DNA of 26,065 nucleotides from DAOTUL01 sp034437435 (GCA_964417785.1 CAYQJO010000037.1:1-26065); one strand, 5' to 3'; counted from the first letter of the stretch, positions 8,396-15,683 are shown. Notes: a model not told the origin generated them from the letters alone. Program-made: numbers and translations.

Positions 8396-8851
8396 GTGAC
8401 CATACACGTAGAAGTGGTCTCTCAGGAGCGCAAAGTCTTTGAGGAACCGGAAGCCGATATGGTTCTCGTTCCCGGATCGGAGGGTCAGTTGGGTATTCTG
8501 CCCCGGCATGCCCCGGTTGTCACCTCACTGGATTATGGTGAGTTGATTATCCGCAAGCAGGGGGCTGAGGAACGGTTCGCGGTTTACGGTGGCGTTGTCG
8601 ATATTCGGCCCGGTCATGTGGTCGTGCTGGCTGATCTGGCCCAATCCTCGTTTGCGCTGGATGCTGAGGCGGCGGAGGCGGCGCGGGCCAGAGCCGAGGA
8701 GATGCTGCGCGAGGGGCCGCCGGAAGAGGAAAACCGTCAGGCAGCATTGGCCTTGCGGCGAGCCAATCTGGAGTTAAAGATCAGTCGTAGGATCAGCCAG
8801 GGCAGCTCGATTATGCGGATTATCGGCGACGAAGACGAATACAGCGAGTAA
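8396..8851 (+). CDS. atpC: F1 ATP synthase subunit epsilon
   Basis: Small rotor subunit that links gamma to the c-ring and can inhibit ATP hydrolysis. The N-terminal beta-sandwich is recognisable (HVEVVSQERKVFEEPEADMVLVPGSEGQLGILPRHAPVV; GGVVDIRP), followed by an Ala/Glu-rich helical hairpin (residues 85-135). At 151 residues it is slightly longer than usual because of an acidic C-terminal end. The start is GTG at 8396, preceded by GGAGG. It is the last gene of the operon, followed by an intrinsic terminator. Confidence 0.95.
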   Translation: MTIHVEVVSQERKVFEEPEADMVLVPGSEGQLGILPRHAPVVTSLDYGELIIRKQGAEERFAVYGGVVDIRPGHVVVLADLAQSSFALDAEAAEAARARAEEMLREGPPEEENRQAALALRRANLELKISRRISQGSSIMRIIGDEDEYSE

Positions 8852-8876
8852 TCGTTCACTCTGGCATTGTGATGTG

Positions 8877-8911
8877 ACGCCCGGCGATAAATCGTCCGGG
8901 CGTTGCTTTTT
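8877..8911 (+). terminator. intrinsic terminator of the atp operon
   Basis: A perfect 8-bp stem ACGCCCGG (8877-8884) / CCGGGCGT (8896-8903), with three further CGA/TCG pairs possible inside, followed by five T (8907-8911). It begins 25 bases after the atpC stop. Confidence 0.85.
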
Positions 8912-8931
8912 CCCCCTGGCAAATGTATATT
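8903..8931 (+). promoter_or_regulatory. possible mreB promoter
   Basis: TATATT (8926-8931), preceded directly by TG, and a weak -35 TTGCTT (8903-8908) with a 17-base spacer that overlaps the tail of the atp terminator. It would give a leader of about 24 bases to mreB. Confidence 0.4.
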
Positions 8932-8961
8932 GCCATGCAGCGAATCAGAATGAGATAGGCC

Positions 8962-9990
8962 ATGCCACTATTCAGCAAGCGGCTCGGCGTTGACCTCGGC
9001 ACCGTCAATGTCTTGATCTATGAAAATGGTCAGATTGTTCTTCAAGAACCATCGCTGGTGGCGGTGGCGGCAGAGGAGGATGACCGGGGGCGCATCAATG
9101 TGATGGAAATCGGGCAGCCTGCCCGTGAAATGATGGGGCGGGTCTACGAGGAAGATATTCAGGTTGTGCGCCCGCTGCAAAATGGCGTCATTGCGGACTA
9201 CGAGGTGACGGAATTTATGCTGCGTCATTTCTTCGGCAAAATTGCCGGGCGGATGGCTTTCTTTCGTCCAACGGTGATGATCTCCGTACCCTATGGCGTG
9301 ACCAGTGTCGAGAAGCGAGCGGTCCATGAAGCGGCACTGGCAGCAGGTGCCAGGGAGGCACATTTGATCTGGGAACCGCTGGCGGCGGCACTTGGCGCTG
9401 GCCTGCCAGTGGCAACGCCTGCTGGTGATATGGTGGTCAATATCGGTGGCGGGATTACCGAAGCTGCCGTCATCAGTATGAACAATATTGTCCGTGCTGA
9501 GAGTGGGCGGGTCGGTGGTTTGCGCCTGGATGATGGCATCATCGCCTATGTGCGGCGCAAGTACAATCTGATCATCGGCCAACCGACGGCGGAGGCCGTC
9601 AAGATTCAGATCGGTGCGGCTGTCACGCAGCCGGAGGAGATGTCGATGGATATCCAGGGGCGCGATAACGTGAGCGGTCTGCCGCGTACAGTGACGATTA
9701 CAACAGGTGAAGTGATCGAAGCGCTGGCGGAACCGTTGAATGCGATCCTGGGGGTTGTCAAAAACGTTCTCAGCACCACGCCGCCGGAGTTATCATCGGA
9801 TATTATTGACCGGGGCATCACGCTGACTGGCGGTGGTGCGTTATTGCGCGGAATTGAGCAATATCTGACCAATCAGACGGATGTCCCAGTGTACCGGGCG
9901 GAGAATCCCATGATCGCGGTGGCTGTCGGCGCGGGACGGGCGCTCGAAGACCCGGCGATCTTCCGGCGTGTGTTGCAGAGTACGTATTGA
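8962..9990 (+). CDS. mreB: rod shape-determining protein MreB (bacterial actin)
   Basis: Actin-like ATPase forming membrane-associated filaments that orient cell-wall synthesis. At 342 residues it has the normal length. Phosphate-1 motif GVDLGTVNVLIY, the block EPLAAALGAGLPV, phosphate-2 VVNIGGGITEAAV and the adenosine motif TLTGGGALLRGIEQYL are present. An N-terminal PLFSKRLGVD segment fits the family. Some positions are less usual (for example GGITEAAVISMNNI where GGTTEVAVISLGGI is common), but no key motif is missing. mreC and mreD do not follow. It ends four bases from the convergent rex gene. A divergent Mbl-like paralogue is possible. Confidence 0.93.
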   Translation: MPLFSKRLGVDLGTVNVLIYENGQIVLQEPSLVAVAAEEDDRGRINVMEIGQPAREMMGRVYEEDIQVVRPLQNGVIADYEVTEFMLRHFFGKIAGRMAFFRPTVMISVPYGVTSVEKRAVHEAALAAGAREAHLIWEPLAAALGAGLPVATPAGDMVVNIGGGITEAAVISMNNIVRAESGRVGGLRLDDGIIAYVRRKYNLIIGQPTAEAVKIQIGAAVTQPEEMSMDIQGRDNVSGLPRTVTITTGEVIEALAEPLNAILGVVKNVLSTTPPELSSDIIDRGITLTGGGALLRGIEQYLTNQTDVPVYRAENPMIAVAVGAGRALEDPAIFRRVLQSTY

Positions 9991-9994
9991 GCGG

Positions 9995-10624
9995 CTACTT
10001 GAGGTAGTAGGTCATGCGCTGCATGTGGGCGACCGGATCAATGTACTGGACATGGACATCTTCCGGTACATTAAGGTTGATGGGGGCGTAGTTCAGAATG
10101 GCCCGCACACCGGCAGCGATCAGGCGATCCGCCACTTCTTGAGCGTAAGCCGCGGGAACCGCAATCATCGCAATCTGAATGCCGCGTGTCTGGATGGTGT
10201 CGTGGAGTCCGTCTGTGGACTGCACCTGGAACTCGCCGAGTCTCTTGCCCAGCTTATCCGGCGCGTCGTCAAATACGCAGCTAATGTGAAATCCCCGGTC
10301 GCTGAAGCCGCGATAGTTGGCAATCGCACTGCCCAACTGACCCGCACCGACCAGTGCCACCTCCCATTCGCGGTTCACCTGAAGGACCTGGCGCAATTTT
10401 TCTTCCAGATAGCTAATCTGATAGCCAGTACCTTGTTTACCGAATCCACCGAAGTGTGAGAGGTCCTTGCGAATCTGCGCCGAACTGATGCCGAGACGGC
10501 GTCCGAGTTCGTGCGAGGATGTGACATCATGCCCTTCCTGTTTGAGCCGTCGCAAGGCACGTAAATAGATCGGGAGCCGACCGATAACGATGTCCGGGAT
10601 GTTGCCTGAAGATTGTGCTGTCAT
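9995..10624 (-). CDS. rex: redox-sensing transcriptional repressor Rex
   Basis: DNA-binding repressor that releases DNA when the NADH/NAD+ ratio rises. It has an N-terminal winged helix (PIYLRALRRL, SSHELGRRLGISSAQIRKDLSHFGGFGKQGTGY) and a Rossmann NADH domain (VGAGQLGSAIANY). The C-terminal domain-swap helix is near DPVAHMQRMTYYL. I chose ATG at 10624 (209 residues, the family length), which has AAGGAA ten bases upstream. An in-frame ATG at 10654 lacks a ribosome site and would place the start inside a probable operator. The gene is tail-to-tail with mreB and divergent from an unrecognised gene. Autoregulation is likely. Confidence 0.95.
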   Translation of the reverse strand: MTAQSSGNIPDIVIGRLPIYLRALRRLKQEGHDVTSSHELGRRLGISSAQIRKDLSHFGGFGKQGTGYQISYLEEKLRQVLQVNREWEVALVGAGQLGSAIANYRGFSDRGFHISCVFDDAPDKLGKRLGEFQVQSTDGLHDTIQTRGIQIAMIAVPAAYAQEVADRLIAAGVRAILNYAPINLNVPEDVHVQYIDPVAHMQRMTYYLK

Positions 10625-10646
10625 GCGCCTGTCGTTCCTTATGCGT

Positions 10647-10664
10647 CTGTACATTTCTGCACAA
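10647..10664. promoter_or_regulatory. possible Rex operator upstream of rex
   Basis: An imperfect 18-base dyad with half-sites TTGTGCA and TGTACAG on the rex strand resembles the Rex consensus (TTGTGAA-N4-TTCACAA) in spacing and in TGT/ACA ends. It lies just downstream of the predicted rex transcription start, where binding would block transcription. The match is partial. Confidence 0.4.
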
Positions 10665-10671
10665 TAGGACT

Positions 10672-10698
10672 ATCTTAATGTTACCACTATTAGCTCAA
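10672..10698 (-). promoter_or_regulatory. possible rex promoter
   Basis: On the minus strand, TTGAGC (10698-10693), a 15-base spacer and TAAGAT (10677-10672). Each box has four consensus matches and the spacer is short. Transcription would start near 10665, immediately before the dyad. Confidence 0.35.
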
Positions 10699-10710
10699 AG
10701 ATGCTATAAT
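10681..10710 (+). promoter_or_regulatory. promoter of the hypothetical gene and GbsR-like regulator
   Basis: Extended -10 TGC-TATAAT (TATAAT at 10705-10710) with a TTACCA -35 (10681-10686) and an 18-base spacer. The predicted start is near 10717, 27 bases before the ATG at 10744. It overlaps the rex promoter region on the other strand. Confidence 0.55.
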
Positions 10711-10743
10711 AGCTCTCTTGAACAATGGTCTGATACAAGTGTC

Positions 10744-11289
10744 ATGATAGACGGTGAAATAGAGGATACCACACTTCCGCGCAATCGCGTGTTTGTTCTG
10801 ATTGACGGGACATTTGTGGTGCGTTGGAGTGAGAGTCGTGTGCAGGAGTTGGAAAGTGGGCTGTACCGTTCCTACGAGAAACGCGACTTTGGCGCGTCCA
10901 TCACCGATTACGAACTGCGTCAATTGCAAGATGCTGGATTGGTCGAGTGCTTTAACCAGGATACAGTGAGTCTGACTCCATTACCGGAGCGGCGGTCCGA
11001 TCATCAGATTAGTGCCTGGGAAGCCAATCGGACGCGCTCATATTATCTCAACACCACACTGCCGACAGAATATCTATCGCCCGTTACGGAGCGACTTGAG
11101 GAACTCGGGTTGCAGGCGCAATTCGAGGCACGAGTTCGCGAGGGTTTCGTTGTATTATGGGAATGGCAGGGTAGATCATTTCGCAAATTTGACGATGTTG
11201 AAAAAGCCCGCACGCTGCTGGCAAACACAGCACCGCAGTTGTTTGGTGGTACCGTCATTGCGTTCGTAGAGACAACGAAAAAGCATTAG
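10744..11289 (+). CDS. conserved-looking hypothetical protein, 181 residues
   Basis: I do not recognise this family. ATG at 10744 lies 27 bases after the predicted transcription start; a frame open farther upstream would begin within the rex promoter and is less likely. The protein is soluble and acidic, with no signal peptide, membrane segment or cysteine pair. An N-terminal stretch (VFVLIDGTFVVRWSESRVQEL) looks like a beta-strand pair followed by a helix. The second half (residues 100-180) is predicted mixed alpha/beta, with repeated aromatic residues (VVLWEWQGRSFRKF). It has no clear Shine-Dalgarno. It is followed after 12 bases by a GbsR/MarR-type regulator, so the two are probably cotranscribed and may be functionally linked. 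Confidence 0.75.
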   Translation: MIDGEIEDTTLPRNRVFVLIDGTFVVRWSESRVQELESGLYRSYEKRDFGASITDYELRQLQDAGLVECFNQDTVSLTPLPERRSDHQISAWEANRTRSYYLNTTLPTEYLSPVTERLEELGLQAQFEARVREGFVVLWEWQGRSFRKFDDVEKARTLLANTAPQLFGGTVIAFVETTKKH

Positions 11290-11301
11290 AGGATCGGTCC
11301 A

Positions 11302-11871
11302 ATGTCAGAAACGGGAAACGGGAGTGATCGCCATCCTGATCTGCTGGCAGTACATGATAGTATGCTTGATGGTCTGGGGCAGCTTTCTGAATATTTTGGC
11401 TTCAGCAAGGTGATGGGCCAGCTCTACGCGGCGTTACTCCTCAGTGCAGAGGCGTTGTCGCTGGATGATCTGACCGAACGTTTGAGCGTCTCCAAAGCCA
11501 GTGTCAGTATGAATATGCGGACGCTGGAACACATGGGCATGGTTCGCCAGGTCTGGTTGCGAGGCCGCAGTGGACGGCGCAAATACTACGAAGCAGAGAC
11601 CGACTTTATTCAGATCATCACCAACATCCTCAGTGGTCGTGAGATGCGTGATGTCGATCGTGCCTTATCGGTGATGGAAGAGAATATGCAAATTCTGTCT
11701 AAGGCCATGCCGGAAATGGGCGAGGACAACCGCAAACAGGCGGATTTGTATATAGAGCGAATCCAGCAGATGCAGACGATGTTCCGCTTTGCACAACTGG
11801 TTATTACCAGTCTGTTAGAACGGGTCGCTGACATGAATCTGGATGATGTATCGCGCATCAACATTGAGTAA
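11302..11871 (+). CDS. GbsR/MarR-family transcriptional regulator
   Basis: A DNA-binding regulator of 189 residues with a central winged helix: LSLDDLTERLSVSKASVSMNMRTLEHMGMV (about residues 53-82), followed by the wing QVWLRGRSGRRKYYEAE. The N-terminal segment HDSMLDGLGQLSEYFGFSKVMGQLYAAL and the long helical C-terminus with Met/Gln-rich helices (dimerisation) fit the GbsR group of MarR-like regulators. In Bacillus GbsR controls choline/betaine uptake, but no osmolyte gene is nearby, so the target here is unknown. Its partner is the upstream unrecognised gene 12 bases away. The start ATG has an AGAGGA-like site upstream. Confidence 0.85.
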   Translation: MSETGNGSDRHPDLLAVHDSMLDGLGQLSEYFGFSKVMGQLYAALLLSAEALSLDDLTERLSVSKASVSMNMRTLEHMGMVRQVWLRGRSGRRKYYEAETDFIQIITNILSGREMRDVDRALSVMEENMQILSKAMPEMGEDNRKQADLYIERIQQMQTMFRFAQLVITSLLERVADMNLDDVSRINIE

Positions 11872-11877
11872 GCACCC

Positions 11878-11906
11878 TTGTAGCCACTATACCTGTTGTC
11901 TATAAT
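11878..11906 (+). promoter_or_regulatory. promoter of tRNA-Leu
   Basis: Perfect TATAAT (11901-11906) and TTGTAG (11878-11883) with a 17-base spacer. The predicted start near 11913 leaves a short 5' leader of about 22 bases before the tRNA. It may also supply transcription to trigger factor. Confidence 0.55.
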
Positions 11907-11934
11907 TGACCCGTTTAATCCGCGTTCGAATCCA

Positions 11935-12016
11935 GGGGGAGTGGCGGAATTGGCAGACGCGCATGACTTAGGATCATGTCTCTTATGAGGTGAGGGTTCG
12001 AGTCCCTCCTTCCCCA
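11935..12016 (+). tRNA. tRNA-Leu (anticodon UAG)
   Basis: Type II tRNA of 82 bases. The acceptor stem GGGGGAG (11935-11941) pairs with CTTCCCC (12009-12015) with one G-T wobble; the discriminator is A at 12016. The anticodon stem CATGA/TCATG encloses loop CTTAGGA with anticodon TAG at 11969-11971, reading CUA. There is a long variable arm and a T-arm GAGGG-TTCGAGT-CCCTC. The 3' CCA is not encoded and must be added enzymatically. Confidence 0.95.
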
Positions 12017-12062
12017 AAGTAGTTGCCCGTTGCCAGAGGCACATTACGCACCTTTGATTTTA

Positions 12063-12081
12063 CCGGACGCCGGGTCTTTTT
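12063..12081 (+). terminator. weak terminator-like hairpin after tRNA-Leu
   Basis: Short stem CCGG (12063-12066) / CCGG (12070-12073) with a 3-base loop and five T (12077-12081). The stem is only 4 bp, so termination would be partial at best, and readthrough into trigger factor is plausible. Confidence 0.3.
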
Positions 12082-12113
12082 CACCGAACAGATAATAGTT
12101 AAGGGTTAACGCC

Positions 12114-13679
12114 TTGGAGATTCAAACCGAACACCTGGAAAACCAGACCGCTCGCTTCACCGTTGAAATCGATCTGGATCGTCTCGAACAGGCCAAACGT
12201 AAAGCTGCACGGAAGATTGCCCAGCGTGTGAATATTCCGGGTTTTCGTAAGGGGAAGGTTCCCTACCGCATCTTGATTCAAAATGGGCTTGAGGGCCAGA
12301 TTTTGAGTGATGCCATTGAGGACCTGACGCAGGACATTTATCGCGAGACTCTGGATCAATCCCATGTTGAGCCGTATGGTCCGGGTTCACTGGAAGATGT
12401 TCAGTTGGACCCAAAACCCACGTTTATTTACACAGTCCCGCTCCAACCCACCGTTGATCTCAAGGAATATCGCGCCGTCCGCGTCGATTATGAGCTTCCA
12501 GAAGTTGACGACGCTGATGTGGATGACGCCATGAAACGCCTGCAACGGGAAGAGGCGCTGGTGGAGGAGAGCAGTCAGCCGGTTGCGGCCAATAACCGCG
12601 TGACGGTGGATATTCACAGCGAGTTTGCCGATGATCCGGCGACGGCTGAGATCGATGCGGTGGACGACGCCGAAGATGTTGATGTCGACGACATTGATGA
12701 AGACGACATTGATGAAGACGAGGAAGAACCCACACATGCAGCGCCCAAGCAGGGTGATTTGTTCATCCACGAACATGATGCAACACTCGTACTCGACCCG
12801 GACGACGAACCCATTCTGCCGGGGTTTGTTGAAGCATTAGTGGGAGCCAACGCGGGCGAGGATGTGGAGTTTGAACTGGTTGTACCCGAAGATCATGAAG
12901 ATTACGACGACATCGCAGGCCGCACGGTCAAATTCCAGGTGACGATCAACAAAGTCGAGGTTGTGACGCTGCCCGAATTGAATGATGAACTGGCGGCGCG
13001 GATAACCGAGAATGAAGAAGAACCGCTAACCCTGCTGCAACTGCGGATGCGGATGCGCGAGAACATCTTCAGTGAGTTGGAACGGCGCACCAAAGATGCT
13101 TACGTGCAGGACGTCATTTCGGCCATTCTCGATCAGGCTGATGTTCACTTCCCGGTAGCGATGGTCGATGATCAGATCGAAGACATGATCCGCGATTTTG
13201 AGCAACGCCTGCGCAATGAGCGCATGGACCTGGAGACCTATCTCAGAGTCATGGGTAAGACCCGTGAGGAACTGGCTGAGGATTATCGAGAGACGGCGGA
13301 AGGCTTTGTCGCCCGTTCCCTGCTGCTGCGTGAGATCATGGCTCAGGAAGAAGTCGAGATTAACGAGGAACAGATTGACGCACGCATTGATGAGATGACC
13401 GAGCGGTTTGGCGATCAGGCCGAGCAGTTCCGCTCATTTTTCAGCTCGTCGCAAATGCGGACCAATGTCCATAACGAGTTACTGAATGAAATGGTGCTGG
13501 ACCGGGTGGCCGCCATCGGTCGCGGCGAAGTCATCGATCAGCCAGTTGTTGAAGATGAAGTGGCGGAAGAACCAGACATCGTTCTGGATGAGGTGACCGA
13601 TGAGACTGAGGTGGAGGGAGTGACTGATGTTGCGCCGGACGTCTCGGCACCGGTCGTTGACGAAGACGATGAATCTTAA
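12114..13679 (+). CDS. tig: trigger factor with acidic insert and acidic tail
   Basis: Ribosome-bound chaperone and peptidyl-prolyl isomerase that meets nascent chains at the exit tunnel. The N-terminal ribosome-binding domain shows the signature VNIPGFRKGKVPYRIL (residues 39-54). The FKBP-like domain (about 155-295) and the C-terminal helical chaperone domain follow. At 521 residues it exceeds the usual 430-450. The excess lies in an Asp/Glu-rich insert within the FKBP domain (about 172-222, including a DNA tandem repeat) and in an acidic tail (about 478-521). The start is TTG at 12114: an in-frame TAG at 12096 leaves no other start ahead of the conserved N-terminus. It stands upstream of clpP-clpX, a common bacterial order. 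Function is secure; the effect of the acidic parts is unknown. Confidence 0.95.
   Translation: MEIQTEHLENQTARFTVEIDLDRLEQAKRKAARKIAQRVNIPGFRKGKVPYRILIQNGLEGQILSDAIEDLTQDIYRETLDQSHVEPYGPGSLEDVQLDPKPTFIYTVPLQPTVDLKEYRAVRVDYELPEVDDADVDDAMKRLQREEALVEESSQPVAANNRVTVDIHSEFADDPATAEIDAVDDAEDVDVDDIDEDDIDEDEEEPTHAAPKQGDLFIHEHDATLVLDPDDEPILPGFVEALVGANAGEDVEFELVVPEDHEDYDDIAGRTVKFQVTINKVEVVTLPELNDELAARITENEEEPLTLLQLRMRMRENIFSELERRTKDAYVQDVISAILDQADVHFPVAMVDDQIEDMIRDFEQRLRNERMDLETYLRVMGKTREELAEDYRETAEGFVARSLLLREIMAQEEVEINEEQIDARIDEMTERFGDQAEQFRSFFSSSQMRTNVHNELLNEMVLDRVAAIGRGEVIDQPVVEDEVAEEPDIVLDEVTDETEVEGVTDVAPDVSAPVVDEDDES
12687..12716 (+). repeat. 15-base tandem duplication in trigger factor
   Basis: GACGACATTGATGAA occurs twice head to tail (12687-12701, 12702-12716) and encodes DDIDE-DDIDE (residues 192-201) in the acidic insert. 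It is identical in both copies, suggesting a recent slippage event. Confidence 0.9.
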
Positions 13680-13712
13680 TTCTGGAATTGTGACTTAGTG
13701 TGTATACTATAG

Positions 13713-13746
13713 AGAGGAGATTGGTGCCGATTTGCGCCAATAACAT
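13713..13746 (+). promoter_or_regulatory. clpP ribosome-binding site with a bridging hairpin
   Basis: The only good Shine-Dalgarno, AGGAG (13715-13719), is 27 bases from the clpP ATG, too far for normal initiation. Between them a 20-base stem-loop can form: TTGGTGC (13721-13727) pairs with GCGCCAA (13734-13740), seven pairs including one G-T, with loop CGATTT. If folded, the effective spacing drops to 7 bases. A poor upstream promoter candidate (TATACT at 13703-13708) is also present. Confidence 0.55.
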
Positions 13747-14358
13747 ATGAATATCCACAATGTTGTCCCAATGGTCATTGAACAGGGCAGTCGCGGTGAG
13801 CGTGCCTACGACATCTATTCCCTGCTGCTGAAAGAACGTATTGTCTTTCTCGGTATGGGCATCAACGATCAGATCGCCAATTTGATTGTTGCGCAGTTGC
13901 TTTTCCTGGACCGTGAAGACGCTGAACGCCGTATCCAGATGTATATCAATTCGCCGGGTGGTCAGGTGTATGCCGGACTGGCGATTTATGATGCCATGCA
14001 GGCAGTGAATGCCCCGGTGAGTACCACTGCTGTCGGTCTGACGGCCAGCTTTGGCACGGTGCTGCTGACTGCTGGGCGCAAAAATCTGCGTATGGCGCTG
14101 CCCAACGCGACCATCCACATGCACCAGCCACTCGGTGGGGCGCAGGGACAGGTCTCGGATATTGTCATCCAGGCGAATGAGAGTGTACGTCTGAAGACCT
14201 TGCTGAACAACATCTTCGTCAATCATACCGGCAAACCGTTCCAGGACATCGAACGCGATACGGACCGCGATATCTACTTTAGTGCGGAACAAGCGGTAGA
14301 ATACGGTCTGATCGATACGGTCCTCGAGTTAGATCGGGAGGGAGAGAAGAAGCAGTGA
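13747..14358 (+). CDS. clpP: ATP-dependent Clp protease proteolytic subunit
   Basis: Serine peptidase forming the double-ring chamber that degrades proteins delivered by ClpX or ClpA/C. At 203 residues it has normal length. The catalytic triad is intact: Ser101 (TASFGT), His126 (HMHQPLGG) and Asp175 (ERDTDRD); the oxyanion-loop segment INSPGG is at 68-72. The start ATG at 13747 is the first possible one, since TAA is in frame at 13741-13743, and it preserves the N-terminal axial-loop region (NVVPMVIEQGSRGERAYDIYS). The ribosome site is unusual (see the leader feature). The stop overlaps the clpX start in GTGA, so the two are translationally coupled. Confidence 0.97.
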   Translation: MNIHNVVPMVIEQGSRGERAYDIYSLLLKERIVFLGMGINDQIANLIVAQLLFLDREDAERRIQMYINSPGGQVYAGLAIYDAMQAVNAPVSTTAVGLTASFGTVLLTAGRKNLRMALPNATIHMHQPLGGAQGQVSDIVIQANESVRLKTLLNNIFVNHTGKPFQDIERDTDRDIYFSAEQAVEYGLIDTVLELDREGEKKQ

Positions 14359-15647
14359 CCTATATACCCAGTAGCAATCATCGATGCTCGTTCTGTGGAC
14401 GCCATCACGATGAGGTCGAGCGGCTGATTGCTGGTCCGGATGGGGTGTTCATCTGCAACTATTGCGTTGAATTGTGCCATAGTCTGCTGGTGGATGAAGA
14501 ACTCCTGCAGGAGGAGGACGATCTCGATGTCCACATGGACCACGTTTTGTCGCCGCGTGAGATCATGAACCATCTGGATGAATATGTCGTGGGCCAGTTG
14601 CACGCCAAGCGGGTCTTGAGTGTGGCGGTTTACAATCATTACAAGCGTATTCAATCAGATCGCAATTCAGGCGAGATTGACCTGGAAAAAAGTAATATCC
14701 TGATGTTGGGGCCGACCGGCAGTGGTAAGACTCTGCTGGCACAAACACTGGCGCGGGTTCTCGATGTGCCGTTTTGCATTGCGGATGCCACCGCTCTGAC
14801 GGAAGCCGGCTATGTGGGTGAGGATGTGGAGAACATTCTCCTGCGCCTGATCCAGGCCGCCGATGGGGACATTGCGCGGGCTGAACACGGTATCATCTAC
14901 ATTGACGAGATCGACAAAATCGCCCGTAAATCGAACGACAATCCGTCGATTACCCGCGATGTCTCCGGTGAAGGTGTGCAGCAAGCGCTGTTGAAGATTA
15001 TCGAAGGCACGGTCGCCAATGTGCCGCCCCAGGGTGGGCGTAAGCACCCGCACCAGGAATTCCTTCAGATCGATACGACCAATATCCTGTTTATCTGCGG
15101 TGGAACGTTCGCTGGGATTGACGAGGTGATTGGAAAACGCATCGGGATGAAAGGTGCCATCGGTTTTGGCGCGAACGCCACGCGGGCCGATATGGACAAG
15201 GCCATGCTGCTGCGTAAGACTACCCCAGAAGACCTGATGGCGCATGGTCTGATCCCTGAACTGGTCGGACGGCTGCCGGTTGTGGTCGGCATTGATCCGC
15301 TGGACCGTGAGACGCTCATCAAGATTCTGGTTGAGCCGAAGAACGCCCTAATCAAGCAGTATCAGTATCTGTTGGGCCTGGATAATGTGGAACTGGAATT
15401 TACCGAGGAATCGCTGGGTGCCTCAGCCGATCTCACGATCAAACGTGAGACGGGGGCCAGGGGACTGCGTTCCATCATCGAAAATTGTCTGATGGATGTG
15501 ATGTTCGAGATACCAGGGCGCAACGATATTCGCCGTGTTGTAATCGATGAACAAGTCATCGCTGGTGAGATGCGCCCATATATCTACAACGATAACGGGC
15601 AGCATCTTGGATGGTCAGACGACGGTTCGGTTAATCCGGCTGCGTAG
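14355..15647 (+). CDS. clpX: ATP-dependent Clp protease ATPase subunit ClpX
   Basis: AAA+ unfoldase that recognises tagged or misfolded proteins and feeds them to ClpP. At 430 residues it has normal length. The zinc-binding domain has Cys11, Cys14, Cys34 and Cys37. Walker A is GPTGSGKT (119-126), the substrate pore loop is GYVGED, and Walker B is IIYIDEIDK. The RKH loop lies in GGRKHPHQ, the ClpP-docking loop is IGFGAN, and sensor 2 is in GARGLRSIIE. The start is GTG, overlapping the clpP stop by four bases, with GGGAG upstream. The order tig-clpP-clpX is widespread in bacteria and supports joint proteostasis control. Confidence 0.97.
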   Translation: MTYIPSSNHRCSFCGRHHDEVERLIAGPDGVFICNYCVELCHSLLVDEELLQEEDDLDVHMDHVLSPREIMNHLDEYVVGQLHAKRVLSVAVYNHYKRIQSDRNSGEIDLEKSNILMLGPTGSGKTLLAQTLARVLDVPFCIADATALTEAGYVGEDVENILLRLIQAADGDIARAEHGIIYIDEIDKIARKSNDNPSITRDVSGEGVQQALLKIIEGTVANVPPQGGRKHPHQEFLQIDTTNILFICGGTFAGIDEVIGKRIGMKGAIGFGANATRADMDKAMLLRKTTPEDLMAHGLIPELVGRLPVVVGIDPLDRETLIKILVEPKNALIKQYQYLLGLDNVELEFTEESLGASADLTIKRETGARGLRSIIENCLMDVMFEIPGRNDIRRVVIDEQVIAGEMRPYIYNDNGQHLGWSDDGSVNPAA

Positions 15648-15660
15648 CTGGTACCATGTC

Positions 15661-15683
15661 TGTGGGGGCATAGCGCCCCCACA
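15661..15683. other. strong GC-rich hairpin between convergent genes
   Basis: Perfect 9-bp inverted repeat TGTGGGGGC (15661-15669) / GCCCCCACA (15675-15683) with loop ATAGC, followed on the plus strand by seven A. It lies between the convergent clpX and hydrolase genes. It lacks a T-tract after the stem on either strand, so it is not a canonical terminator. It may still stall polymerase or be an interspersed palindrome. Confidence 0.6.

Noticed and set aside
10625..10654. Longer Rex start at ATG 10654
   Set aside because: No ribosome site, exceeds family length, and falls in the operator-like dyad; ATG 10624 has AAGGAA.
10615..10743. Upstream extension of the 181-residue gene to 10615
   Set aside because: It would overlap the rex start, the operator-like dyad and both promoters; the TATAAT at 10705 places the transcription start after it.
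12017..12113. Separate promoter for trigger factor (GATAAT at 12091)
   Set aside because: No acceptable -35 at suitable spacing; readthrough from the tRNA promoter is equally likely.
13680..13746. CIRCE/HrcA or similar heat-shock operator before clpP
   Set aside because: No TTAGCACTC-type inverted repeat; the only dyad is the short stem between Shine-Dalgarno and start.
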